DNA of 64,000 bases from Mactromeris polynyma (Eukaryota; Mollusca; Bivalvia; Venerida; Mactridae). The notes under the pieces are model-generated. The model made no database searches, was not told where the DNA came from, and was given only the letters and a program-made list of their open reading frames with translations. A program made the position numbers and the translations under genes. Every line of letters starts with the position of its first letter. The stretch's first letter is position 1. Location of the stretch: positions 12,049,385 through 12,113,384 of the forward strand of contig JASFXZ010000010.1 in the NCBI GenBank assembly GCA_032209605.1, given 5' to 3'. This document shows positions 52,401 to 60,210 of the stretch, piece after piece.

Positions 52401-53847
52401 TGCATTAATGCATGGTAATTTTGTTTTGAAGAAGCAGTTATTAATAATTTGGATTGCTTGGTCATAATAAGACAATTCTAAATGAATTTATAAACATTGA
52501 ACATGTGTCTTACTTGTAACTCATTCTCTCGTTGTGATAACTGTTGTTGTGTCTGCTGACTCTTCTTGCGTTCCTGTTTCAACATGAAGTCCAAATCATC
52601 GTCTTCACCTACGTTATAAAAGGAATAATTTGATAAGATTTGAATCCATTTGTTCATGATAAAACATGTATTCATTTATTAAAAGGCATTACAATCATTA
52701 TCATACATGAATTAATACACTCATTCGTTCATCAGTTTATAACACGTGAAATAACGACTATGCTTATGATTAATATCCCATTCGTACTATTTTGTGTTCA
52801 AAGCAGCTGCATATACATATGTGTTAGTGCCCCCACCAACCACAGCGCTTTATATGTTTTGTACAATACTTGTATATATGCAAACAATTGATAATATTTT
52901 ATATACGGCGCTATTTGAAGCACTGGATTAACGCAATCTTAAAGTCATTTAATTTGAGCAAACAGAAACACACCGTTACCTGGTTGGGTTTGACTGTTAT
53001 CTTTAAATCTACATATTGGTCTTGAGTTTGATACCATATCTTGGAGCATTTTGCTATTTTCCAACGTGTAGTCTGTAATGATGCTGCTGCAATCAATGTT
53101 TGAGAGAGCATCCCGTATTGAAGACAATTTTGGTTTCGTGTCTATGGCTAAGAGGAAAAGCTTATGGACATGTTCTTCATCCTGAAAAGCTGAACTCAAT
53201 GAATCAAGTTGTGAACCGATGGTCTGCATCTTATCTTCCAGCTTGTCTATCTGAAGCTTATTTGCTGATTCTCTAACTTTGACTTCTTCAAGCACACGCT
53301 GTTTTGCCTCGTTAACATATATTGTTATTGATTCGGTGAAAGTTACTATGTCGTCAGTGGCAGATTTCGTCAACATCTCAGTTGCTTCGGTTTTGGAGAC
53401 AATTGTATTAGTATACTCCGCATGTGTGGTTTCTAGCATTTGGATATCTTCAAGCACACGAGCAAGTTCACCACTTTCTTCAAACTGTTTGGCAGTTTCT
53501 GTTATATACTCATATTTACAAGTTTTGTGCGCAAAAAGCATGCATTCAGCGCACCCAGTCAATTGGTGATTTGTGCAGTAAAGTTTCACATCATGTTGAG
53601 CATGTTGGGCACATTTGTCGAAACGTATAGGAGTGATTCCTGTTTCATTTTGTGTGACATTCTGAAGCACATGGCTCCTGCTAGTCTTACTTCTTTTATG
53701 CCGATCAAAACAATGCTGGCATATATACATTTCACAATCTACACAATAACCTGCGGCTGCACTGACGTCGCAAATTTCGCACATTTCTCTTTGGTCAACG
53801 CCAGTCTCATAATCTATATCAGAGGTGCCTCTACCTGCCACTGCCAT
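22404..53847 (-). CDS. TRIM-like B-box / coiled-coil / degenerate RING / Deltex (DTC) protein, about 31-kb gene
   Basis: Exons in order: 52980-53847, 52514-52608, 52128-52190, 51646-51708, 50310-50372, 49321-49350, 48354-48428, 43631-43727, 42987-43081, 40038-40213, microexons (34275-34283, 27603-27611, 26554-26565, 23610-23621; use not known) and 22404-22464. Phase is consistent across the whole chain: 868 nt leaves 1, 95 restores 0, five exons plus 75 nt are multiples of 3, then 97, 95, 176, multiples of 3, and 61 closes on TGA. The predicted protein is about 565-575 residues. Order: two B-boxes, coiled coil, RING-like segment, DTC domain. Deltex proteins are ubiquitin E3 ligases whose DTC domain binds NAD and works with the RING. 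The B-box and coiled coil suggest TRIM-like oligomerisation. Activity is uncertain because the RING has lost ligands and the HHKT segment of the DTC was not found. Splicing is inferred, not observed. Confidence 0.75.
22972..23371. mobile_element. 400-bp hAT-like MITE
   Basis: Perfect or near-perfect 44-bp terminal inverted repeats (CACAGGTGGCCGGTGCGTAG, then CCATGACATTTAAAA) are flanked by the 8-bp duplication TGTTATGC at 22964-22971 and 23372-23379. The 8-bp target duplication suggests a hAT-type transposase. It sits in the last intron of the Deltex-like gene. The colinear intron of the second Deltex-like gene (58.4-59.0 kb) lacks it. A 161-residue minus-strand frame crosses its border and is not a gene. 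Confidence 0.9.
23460..24000 (-). repeat. Intron duplication, left copy (matches 26420-26960)
   Basis: The sequences around microexons d and c are direct repeats of about 540 bp, including the stretch ACAATACATGTAGCTG and the flanking CAATACAATCGTATAAA. They bracket the 2.3-kb inverted-repeat element at 24017-26341. Confidence 0.8.
23610..23621 (-). CDS. 12-nt microexon d, YPD motif of DTC domain
   Basis: TTTTCCAG precedes GCGTTACCCAGA and GTAAGTATA follows. Spliced between exon 10 (ending CA) and the last exon (starting C), it encodes Q-R-Y-P-D-Y-S-G-Y. This matches the G-Y-P-D-P-x-Y motif near the end of Deltex proteins. The equivalent microexon with equivalent spacing occurs in the second Deltex-like gene at 59004-59015, which supports it strongly. 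Confidence 0.7.
24017..26341 (+). mobile_element. 2.3-kb element with about 100-bp terminal inverted repeats
   Basis: The left end (24017-24116) and the reverse complement of the right end (26243-26341) match over about 100 bp with few differences. They start CTGGTATGCAACCATG and include GTTCTAAACGACGACA and GATTCGCAACGAAAAATG. The interior carries a two-exon plus-strand coding unit, described separately. No target duplication was recognised. It is either a DNA transposon with a non-standard gene, or a foldback element that captured host exons. Confidence 0.75.
24613..25661 (+). CDS. Zinc-finger-like gene inside the inverted-repeat element (2 exons seen)
   Basis: The candidate first exon 24576-24615 (acceptor TTTGTTTCAG) ends with ATG directly before GTAAGA. 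Exon 25452-25661 (acceptor CTGTTTCAG, donor GTAAGC) continues the frame for exactly 70 codons: MDDRYKCSFCDLWN, then a C-x2-C...H-x3-H-x-H cluster (RHCIRYHKHEK), then GKVKFKSRSFTVFG and CDPNNVFLNKL. The open frame, both splice borders and the start codon split from the rest are consistent. The finger resembles short C2H2-type fingers found in transposon-linked proteins, but I do not recognise the family. The downstream exon was not found. Another open frame at 25011-25214 lies inside the intron and may be a further exon or chance. Confidence 0.55.
26420..26960 (-). repeat. Intron duplication, right copy (matches 23460-24000)
   Basis: Direct repeat of the sequence around microexon d, more diverged, containing microexon c. 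It ends just before the larger segmental duplication begins. Confidence 0.8.
26554..26565 (-). CDS. Candidate 12-nt microexon c
   Basis: TTTTTCAG precedes GTCTGACGTTCG and GTAAATAC follows, phase 2 to 2 (S-D-V-R). Its flanks are homologous to those of microexon d (23610-23621), so it is a diverged duplicate. Because its sequence no longer encodes Y-P-D, it may be unused. Confidence 0.4.
27603..27611 (-). CDS. Candidate 9-nt microexon b
   Basis: TTTCAG precedes GCGTTACTC and GTAAGTATT follows. It would encode Q-R-Y-S in frame. It is identical in borders to microexon a, with one base changed, because the surrounding 4.2 kb is duplicated. Confidence 0.5.
27838..28827 (+). mobile_element. Truncated Tc1/mariner-like element, copy 1
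   Basis: 34-bp inverted termini (CTAGCGGAAGTAAAAA and CTAACGGAAGTAAAAA) are flanked by TA at 27836-27837 and 28828-28829. Inside, from 28132, is a Tc1-type transposase start (MVRLSEGDRGRAI, helix-turn-helix with KRHVATQFGVH). A later frame follows with RRVLFTDESMF (first catalytic aspartate) and VYRRRGG. The catalytic core beyond that, with the second D and the final D or E, is missing, so the element cannot encode an active transposase. An 8-bp deletion near 28255 also breaks the frame in this copy. Confidence 0.9.
30667..30738 (+). pseudogene. tRNA-like gene, copy 1 (T-arm mutated)
   Basis: Same layout as the copy at 37396-37467, but the T arm reads GGTTCATCTACC instead of GGTTCGACTCC, which damages box B and the T stem. 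It is therefore probably a pseudogene. A run of T follows at about 30749. Confidence 0.6.
31191..33640. other. Spacer between the two segmental copies; older third copy without transposon
   Basis: Positions 31985-32530 match 27665-27835 joined directly to 28828-29220 (and the same in copy 2), but are more diverged. They therefore preserve the pre-insertion sequence of the Tc1-like element. The remainder, including a 101-residue minus-strand frame at 32586-32891, shows no recognisable gene. Confidence 0.7.
34275..34283 (-). CDS. Candidate 9-nt microexon a
   Basis: On the minus strand, TTTCAG precedes GGGTTACTC and GTAAGTATT follows. It keeps phase 2, so with the flanking exons it would insert Q-G-Y-S. 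It lies in copy 2 of the segmental duplication and is the counterpart of 27603-27611. Confidence 0.5.
34510..35513 (+). mobile_element. Truncated Tc1/mariner-like element, copy 2
   Basis: It is the same insertion as 27838-28827, flanked by TA at 34508-34509 and 35514-35515. Here the N-terminal frame is longer (34804-35001), running through the helix-turn-helix into TGRLADRPRSGG, the usual GRPR-type linker of Tc1 transposases. The same 3' truncation is present, so the truncation predates the duplication. Confidence 0.9.
37396..37467 (+). tRNA. tRNA-like gene, anticodon GGC by position (identity uncertain)
   Basis: The 72-nt cloverleaf has acceptor GTCGCTG against TAGCGCC (one mismatch, one G-T), D arm GTG-TAGTGGTTAG-CAT, anticodon stem ACGGA/TCCGT with loop CCGGCAA, and T arm CCGGG-TTCGACT-CCCGG. 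The discriminator is A. Box B GGTTCGACTCC is perfect, and a T run follows about 10 nt downstream. The loop gives anticodon GGC (alanine codon GCC), but position 33 is C instead of the near-universal U, and eukaryotes normally lack tRNA-Ala-GGC. It may be a pseudogene, a tRNA with altered anticodon loop, or a SINE founder. Confidence 0.55.
37912..40037 (-). other. Intron of the Deltex-like gene, nothing recognised
   Basis: AT-rich intron between exon 10 and the duplicated segment. The expected HHKT-encoding exon was looked for here and not found. The 100-residue plus-strand frame at 38883-39185 is AT-driven and has no domain. Confidence 0.4.
40038..43081 (-). CDS. Exons 9-10: Deltex C-terminal (DTC) domain core
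   Basis: Exon 9 (42987-43081) starts with DQPEGTMESTVQ, the hallmark link between RING and DTC, and ends FTFPQGKQS. Exon 10 (40038-40213) continues NPGNSYTGITRKGYLCNDNE, then GSAILSLLRQAFDRKLLFTV. In Deltex proteins this is the N-P-G-x-x-Y-x-G-x-x-R-x-x-Y-L-x-D-N-x-E-G block followed by L-x-L-L-x-x-A-F-x-x-x-L-x-F-T-V. The exon ends in phase 2 with donor GTAAGT. The W-N-x-I-H-H-K-T segment expected next is not visible in the remaining introns. Confidence 0.85.
40214..42988 (-). other. Intron between the two DTC core exons
   Basis: The interval is 40214-42986 (endpoints given in transcription order). It is about 2.8 kb of AT-rich intron with no recognised element and no further exon. Short open frames at 40791-40997 and 42288-42476 have no domain. 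Confidence 0.4.
43631..48428 (-). CDS. Exons 7-8: degenerate RING
   Basis: Exon 7 (48354-48428, donor GTC/GTGGGT) ends DCETDDCMYVEIV. Exon 8 (43631-43727) continues NEVTLSCGHTSSIEKMEKN and then IICNVCNITFG. Joined, this gives the RING layout C-x12-CGH...CxxC followed by the Deltex-typical F-G-x-QPEGTM of the next exon. The first cysteine of the opening CxxC pair is shifted, and the C5/C6 ligands after CGH are serine and lysine-like residues, so at least one zinc site is probably lost. A longer read-through frame exists past the exon 7 donor to about 48015, but it leaves the domain. Confidence 0.75.
44715..47575 (-). mobile_element. 5'-truncated LINE (non-LTR retrotransposon)
   Basis: On the minus strand, the region from 47558 encodes the linker and the N-terminal part of the reverse transcriptase (EEVTQSVKALNASRA, FPESWSKSIVIPIF). 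It continues in shifted frames through NYRGIALLE and DGFRQGYSTID to FADDVALTSD at about 46258. A thumb and C-terminal region follows, with a late C-x4-C-x6-H-x4-C zinc-knuckle-like motif near 45270. No endonuclease is present upstream. The 3' end is near 44715 (CACAAATAAACT). Several frameshifts make it inactive. It lies in the intron between exons 7 and 8 of the Deltex-like gene, in the same orientation. Confidence 0.85.
49321..52608 (-). CDS. Exons 2-6: coiled-coil extension
   Basis: Five short exons (95, 63, 63, 63 and 30 nt) have good AG and GTAAG borders. They encode charged heptad-rich peptide: LKQERKKSQQTQQQLSQREN, then KLTSIMRKLEDEHATLKSVY and its near-copy KLTSNMRKLEDEHVTLKKVY, then KTVHERQQVEIEITKLKLEY, then KMETEMQRMR. 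Each 63-nt exon is 21 residues, exactly three heptads, so exons can be added or skipped without breaking frame or coiled-coil register. Confidence 0.85.
51491..52458 (-). repeat. 482-bp tandem duplication containing a 63-nt exon
   Basis: The units 51491-51972 and 51973-about 52458 are almost identical, including intron sequence. Each contains one 63-nt coiled-coil exon (51646-51708 and 52128-52190). The exon copies differ at about four bases, and these change three residues (M/N, A/V, S/K). Confidence 0.95.
52980..53847 (-). CDS. Exon 1: double B-box and coiled coil
   Basis: The start at 53847 (MAVAGRGTSD) is preferred over an in-frame ATG 27 codons upstream, because MAV starts are usual in bivalve B-box proteins. 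B-box 1 ligands are C23, C26, C35, C38, C43, C46 and H59. B-box 2 uses C79, H82, C91, H94, C99, C102 and H107. Residues about 125-245 form a coiled coil. There is no RING ahead of the B-boxes, unlike canonical TRIM proteins. The donor CCAG/GTAACG leaves phase 1. Confidence 0.9.
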
Positions 53848-53961
53848 GTTGTGTTGAATATCAATGTAACTGATAAGGATGTATATGTCTGTAAAGGAAT
53901 CAATGTCATAGAGTGAAATTGTCGGCAAAACAGGATGTTAAAATAATATTGATATGTATCC

Positions 53962-54609
53962 TAAAGCCTAGGTCACAATGAAACACTGAAATATACATTT
54001 TTCTGTCGTAGTTATATTTCGTACGACATGGACAATGTTGTGGAAGTGGACAAATGTTATTTTAGATGCTTTTAGACAGGAACAGACAGAGAAAGCAGAA
54101 AATGTTGACTGTCGTGACTCATTATCACGTGAACATGTCGTGAGCCTGGCGTGATACACTTGCGCAACTGTCGTGAGACAGTCTCGCGATACTCGTGCGA
54201 ATTTCGTACAATCTTTGCACGAGTTAGTTGATTTTGTACGAATTTCGCACGATTATCTAACGACTATCTCACGACAATCCCACGAATGCCGTGTAATTGT
54301 CGTGAGATTGTTGCAATAATTACACCAAACGTTTTTCGTACGAATGTCGTGTGAATGTCGTGTGAATGTCGTACGATTGTCGTACGATATTAACACAACA
54401 CCAGTACATGTAAGACAAAAAGAGATAAATCTGTCTTGGCATAAAATAGGGTAATCAGAATTTCAAACCATGAAAAATTTGTCGTCCGAAGACACCCACC
54501 TCTTCCTACGACTGTCGTATAACATGACAAGACAAGCTACGAAATCCCCCAATATTTTCGTCGTGAACCTGCATATTCGTGTCGTGGTTCCATTGTGAGC
54601 TAGGCTTTA
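53962..54609. mobile_element. 648-bp inverted-repeat element at the Deltex-like promoter
   Basis: The ends match as TAAAGCCTAGGTCACAATGA and, on the other strand, TAAAGCCTAGCTCACAATGG. The interior is unusually rich in TCGTAC, CGTACGA and GTCGTG words, with many CpG in an AT-rich setting. The right-hand ATG of the B-box gene (53847) lies only 115 bp away, so the element sits in or next to the promoter. Confidence 0.7.
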
Positions 54610-54809
54610 TCGAAATGTACGTTAACTAAATACAATTCCGAAACGACGATATCATTCCCATGCAACAACAAGTGTTGACGAATCCAAATAAGTTGAACAA
54701 TCTTGGTAGAAGACCACCTAATGATCAGGTGAAATTATATCTATTATGTATTATTTATATATAAATTATATATTATAGGCCTGTAATTTTTAACAAGAAG
54801 ACGACGTGT

Positions 54810-55370
54810 GTTTCAACTATAATGCACAACGGAAAAGAGGCTCCGGCCCCTGGCGGCCAGGTTTTTTGACGAATCTACCTAATTTAAGCAATCTTGGTAA
54901 AGGGTCACCTAAGGACCAGCTGTGTGAAGTAATATCAAAGTTGGGAAAAGTTGAAAAGAAGATACTCGAAGTTTCCATTATATACAAATATTTAAAGGGG
55001 AGCCCCCTGGCGGTCATGTTTTTTTACGAATCCAAACCTATCGTTGTAATTTTGTAGAATGTCACCCTAGTAATGTTTCAATTAAATTATGTGAAATTCC
55101 ACATCGTGGTTTCAGAGGAGATATTTTTAGAAACAAAACAGGAATATCGGCCATGTTGTTGTTGTTTTTGGCAATAATCAATCGCGACGCCTTGTTGTAT
55201 TTTTGTAGTGCGTCACCACACAAACCTTCCAGCAAACTTTCAGGATATTCTGCCTGATGGTTTCAGCGGAGATGTTTTTTAAACAATTGTTGATGGACGG
55301 ACGGACAGACTATGGACAAAGACCGACCAGAAAAGCTCCCTTAAGCACAGGTGAGCTAAATATATTTGGG
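54810..55370 (+). repeat. Degenerate dispersed repeat with GGACGGACGG motif
   Basis: Internally repetitive phrases (CCCTGGCGGTCATGTTTTTT, GGTTTCAGAGGAGA and GGTTTCAGCGGAGA) end in GATGGACGGACGGACAGACT and ACAGGTGAGCTAA. This ordering is familiar from a very common mollusc repeat, by general knowledge. The short frames inside on both strands are artefacts. Confidence 0.6.
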
Positions 55371-55438
55371 AATAGAAGTGTTGGCTGCTGTTTGTACTTG
55401 CTCTAAAAAGTAAATAATCAATATTTTGCTGATAAAAT

Positions 55439-55774
55439 GCCCTACGTTATATTATAATTTAAGTAGTTTTGAGTTAAGATAGAGGTGCCCTACGTTATAT
55501 TATAATTTAAGTAGTTTTGAGTTAAGATAGAGGGTGCCCTACGTTATATTATAATTTAAGTAGTTTTGAGTTAAGATAGAGGTGCCCTACGTTATATTAT
55601 AATTTAAGTAGTTTTGAGTTAAGATAGAGGTGTCCTACGTTATATTATAATTTAAGTAGTTTTGAGTTAAGATAGAGGTGCCCAACGTTATATTATAATT
55701 TAAGTAGTTTTGAGTTAAGATAGAGGTGCCCTACGTTATATTATAAATTAAGTAGTTTTGAGTTAAGATAGAGG
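55439..55774 (+). repeat. 48-bp minisatellite, 7 copies
   Basis: The unit GCCCTACGTTATATTATAAT, then TTAAGTAGTTTTGAGTTAAG, then ATAGAGGT repeats seven times with almost no divergence, so expansion was recent. Confidence 0.95.
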
Positions 55775-58020
55775 GAAACGGTTTAGTAGCACCTTCCTTC
55801 AATATTTTTTAATACCATACATATTTAAATTTCTGCATGAACATGGCTTGTGAACTACTATTAGAAACCCGATAATACAAACTGGATATCTTCTAATTAA
55901 CATATTTATAATATACATCTTCGTTTTGAATTAAATGGCAGACTGCAACTGTTAAAAATTTGTCCGTATCAAATTTCAAGAATCGGTTTTAAAGTATTAA
56001 GTACGATATTTATCTAAATAGATGTTTACAATGTGTTCATGTGTATCACGTTATGCTTTTGATATCAACTTTTTTAGTTTCAATGATATTTGATCTTGAA
56101 AACATTTTAAGAGTCTTAACACTGGGCCAGGTTTCCTGAAAAAATGCGTGATATTGCAACATCAGTATTCCAACAAATCTCTAAAGACCCTGTTACCGTT
56201 AGATTTTAGCAACATGTTTCTTTAATAGTATCATGGGCAGATAACCGACATTGATATCACGAGGGATATCAGAGTCTAATAAACTGTGTATAATATAAAT
56301 CACGGCTAGGTAGAAAACGTTTTGTTATCACAAATCACCAATTCAAAAATGATAATTGGTTTTCCCTTATCAAATATCCATTCAGAAGATTTCTTATGTG
56401 TACATTTGTTTTGATAACATTCTTTCCACAGTGGTACATTTGTACTATTTTGCGAACGGACAACAGTACGAAATAAAACTGTATACAAATTGAGCTAATA
56501 TAAGTCAGCATTGTTTTTAGGTGAAAACCTGTTTACCCGCATCGCTTTTTTCAAGAGCAAATAGCCGAAAAGTATCAGTGCGTTAAGATGTTAAAATTGA
56601 TGGAAACCCTATTTGTTGACTGACATGTTTCTTTAAATGTAGGAACTGTACAAAGCGGTCTATGGTTGGTGTTTGGAGTTTGATATTCCGTATACGGGAT
56701 TTACCTATCTCAACGTCTTAGGTTTCTATGAGGCAATAGTAACCTAGTGGATTTTATATAGCGTAACCTTCTTCTTACAGTTAAAGTCCTTAATCAAGTT
56801 ATCGTTATCATACATTATGTAAGACGTTTCGTAAATTTTGCTATAAATATTATCCATAAATTGGTTTTTAAATATTGGACTAGTGCCAAATCTAAATTAG
56901 AGACTGGAATTGCTAAAAAATGTTTATGGAGATCTATACTATACAAAATTCGTAAAATTCGTAACAGGTGTGACAGAGAGTTTAAGTTGCTACAGGGAAC
57001 GCCATGTACTCACAAGGCAATGCCTCCCCACGCAGATCCCCGAGGAAACAACAGTCTACAATAGCCTACAAGTAAGGCGCCTAGTGAATGCTTCTTTTGT
57101 TGTATGTCTGTCCATATTGATGTATACCATGGAATTCAGAAGCAATGTATGGTCAAATACACTGTAACAACTAGATAAAATGACGCACGCCATACATAAA
57201 AGTCCCGCCCATCCAGACGTAACTCCGCCTCTCCTATCCATACTTATACCGTGTGCATGCTTAACCGGTGTGCATTTAGCGATCACCAAACAAACGTTCG
57301 ACGATAACTAGCATAGTAATCGGACATTTTCGGTAATCAGAGTCATTATTATAAACACCCAACAGTAGACGCAACATTGTGTGATACTTAACAACAAGTG
57401 AATGTATAACCAAATACGTGGACAGTGATATAGCTGATGAAATTTATATTAAAAAAACAGTACTTTCGGTTTCAAAATACATGAAAACCTATCCATAAAC
57501 TACATTTGTTGACGTACTTGTTATGTTGTGTGACAATAATCATTTAATGTTTACTAACTTAGATTGGTATAAGCCTGCAATTACTGCAAACCAAAAATTT
57601 CAACTCACCATACACTTAAGCCTTGTCACTATAGGAATATTTGAAAGTCAAATAACTAACAACTGGCCTGTATATATCTTAACGACAGCGAATGAGCGTG
57701 GAACGCCTCATTGTTTAAGTCCCGCCTTACGTTTCAGTTTCTGTTAGCTATCACAATAAAATATACGGCCTGATCAGTTATATACAAAACATATAGTATC
57801 ATGTGTGGTTTTAAATATTATTTATTTTTATAGATTATTCGTCTCATAAAATTGTTTAACTCATCCCCCACCTATGACAATTATCGTCAACTCGGCACTA
57901 AAATAATTGTATTTGATAATGGCGTATTTTCTTTTCTGAAGACAATATCTACCAACTATAATTAATATCAATAAATATATTGTATTGATATTTAACCACA
58001 TTGAATAATGAACGTACGTG
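55775..58020. other. Intergenic, nothing recognised
   Basis: AT-rich spacer between the Deltex-like gene promoter and the end of the second Deltex-like gene. Open frames at 56861-57064, 56910-57167 and 57523-57747 lack domains and splice support. Confidence 0.4.
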
Positions 58021-58027
58021 GCTGATT

Positions 58028-58250
58028 GTGATAGTTAACCGTTCTCGCTTCAGTCGTTGTGATACCTAAACATAATCCCGACCCCAGTCGTTGTAATAGG
58101 TAACACGTTTAATACCTCAGTCATAGTGATAGTTGAACGTTCCCTCCTCTGTCGTTGTGCTGGTTAACATGTTCAATACCTCAGTCGTTGTAATAGTTAA
58201 CATGTCCAATACCTCAGTCGTTGTGCTAGTTAACATGTTCAAGACCCAAT
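58028..58250 (+). repeat. Degenerate 36-bp-class tandem repeat
   Basis: About six units around CCTCAGTCGTTGTGCTAGTT and AACATGTTCAATA, with length and sequence variation. It lies just downstream of the last exon of the second Deltex-like gene, so it is probably in its 3' flank. Confidence 0.7.
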
Positions 58251-58320
58251 AATGGTATCGATATCATACATTTTCGATTTTTTGTTTGGAAAGTTTGTAT
58301 CATACTGCTAAATGGTGCCA

Positions 58321-59015
58321 TCATTTCGTTATTCCTACAGCAGCTAGTTGCCCCTTCACTCGAGCTTCGTAATTGTAATACCTGCAGAAATAGATTACGG
58401 CTATATAATAAGAATACACACTTATAACACAAGTATTATTGATTATGGTATTTAAATAGGAATATGTAGGACAGATATGAGAGAATTAAGCGCCTGAACA
58501 ATGCTTCTATTCAATAATGGTATCGATATCATACATGTATATGAACTGTATCATGTTAAAGTAGCATTTATAACATTGTATATACATGTACCATCTATAT
58601 TACTATAGATAGAACATTATCTAACATTTATAGCCGATACATATGTACGGTACCGATACACTTTCTACATATAATACCCGTACATACATGTTCCACAGTA
58701 GGTACTATAATGTTTGAATTGTATTGCTGTGTAAACAATTTCTGTGGAAAATATCATATATCACCCAAATGAATGTTTAATAGTTAACGTATTTATAAGT
58801 ACATTCATGTACACATGTCACCAACACAAAGTTCTCCAAAGAAATTGCATATTTATAAATATTAAATATCGTGTGTATAAACGTTTATGTTTTTTGCGTC
58901 GTTGGTAACGCCTGGCATAACATGTAATACCAATGTTGCTGTACTTATCAGCAAATGCAATTTAAACGTAAGTGTACAATTTAGGAAATAATCATGTACT
59001 TACTCTGGGCGACGC
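58321..59015 (-). CDS. Second Deltex-like gene: microexon and last exon (5' part outside or lost)
   Basis: Microexon 59004-59015 (acceptor TTTTTGCAG, GCGTCGCCCAGA, donor GTAAGTAC) and last exon 58321-58381 (acceptor TTTCTGCAG, TGA stop) mirror 23610-23621 and 22404-22464. Joined, they give R-R-P-E-Y-Y-N-Y-E-A-R-V-K-G then QLAAVGITK. The YPD motif has become RPE. The intron between them is colinear with 22.46-23.61 kb apart from the hAT-like MITE. No DTC core exon was found between 59015 and 64000, so the rest lies beyond the window or is missing. Confidence 0.7.
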
Positions 59016-59069
59016 CTGCAAAAATAAAGCATTATATTATTGCTATATGATTTATGATACTATTAGAAG

Positions 59070-59660
59070 CTATTATTTATGGTGGCATATTTCTGCCACC
59101 AGTAAACTAATTAATTAACTATATATGTAATTATCTGGTTATCGCGTTACAAAAACTAGATAACTACTTAATTAACTACTAGTAGATAATTTTATGGGTG
59201 ACTAGATAAATATCGTGATCAATTTTCATACCAGATAAATATCTTAACAAGAAAAATTGTCTGATAGTGCCCACAACTGCCACCACTTGCCCACTTAAAC
59301 CCAGTACGGACCATCTATTTTAGATAAGTGTTAAGAAGTTAACGCGATAAATATCCCGTTGACTAGATAATTTTCTATTTAATTAAGTGATTAACAAGTT
59401 AAGTATCTAGTTAACGACATAATTATCTAGTAAAGTATATAGTTAACTAGATATGTAATGCATTAGCTACATCATTTTAGAAAACTGTTAAGTAGTTAAC
59501 GCGATAAGTATCTATTTAAAATAAGTGGTTATCAAGTTAAGTATATATTTTTATAATTATCTAGTTACTTAAGTGGTTATCGAGTTAAGTATCTATATTT
59601 CTAGTTAACACGATAATTAACTAGATAAGTATGTCGTTAACTATATACATTTATTTTATA
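59070..59660 (-). repeat. Dispersed TAGATAA/GTTAAC-rich repeat, copy 2
   Basis: Positions 59070-59285 are the inverse of 335-565, starting with the hairpin GGTGGCATATTTCTGCCACC. The repeat then runs on for another 370 bp of degenerate CTAGATAA, GTTAAC and GCGATAA words. Confidence 0.65.
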
Positions 59661-60210
59661 CTAGTTTGATTTTGGAATGAACTTGTTGGGCAACATATTA
59701 TCAAAATTGAGCTACATTGGTCTTATATTCGGAATATCAAATTGATGCAATAATTGTTCAAGTGCTGTAATAAGGGAAGTCAAGATAGGGGCTCTCAATG
59801 TATACCGGTATAAAGTATATTGCACGATGTACCTAAAATGTATTGCACCACGGTATGAAATGAATATATCAGTTTTTATGATGCATTTTTTTCTGCTAGT
59901 CCTATAAAGGTGACATACATGGGTTTTGTTATGACTTTGTTACTTTCTGGCAAAGCAAGGTAAAATCAAAACTATATAATGTCTAAACATTTGGACAATA
60001 GAGCTTGCTTGTATGTGGTCTCGACAGACACATACTACTAGAATAAACAATCATGTTAAACTAAAGTACATTTAAGAAGCCACATAATTCGTGTATTACA
60101 CTGTTTTTCCATGAAGAACCAGATCATGTTACTTGTTCATATAGCCTTTCCATTATGATATCGGTACCCGGGATGATATTTTCATTAATAAATATGTGTT
60201 TGTTTTTCAG

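Noticed and set aside
53279..53916. Plus-strand frames of 96, 68 and 158 residues
   Set aside because: They are antisense shadows of the B-box exon.
54806..55057. Frames on both strands around 54806-55057
   Set aside because: They lie in a degenerate dispersed repeat; overlapping antisense frames with no domain.
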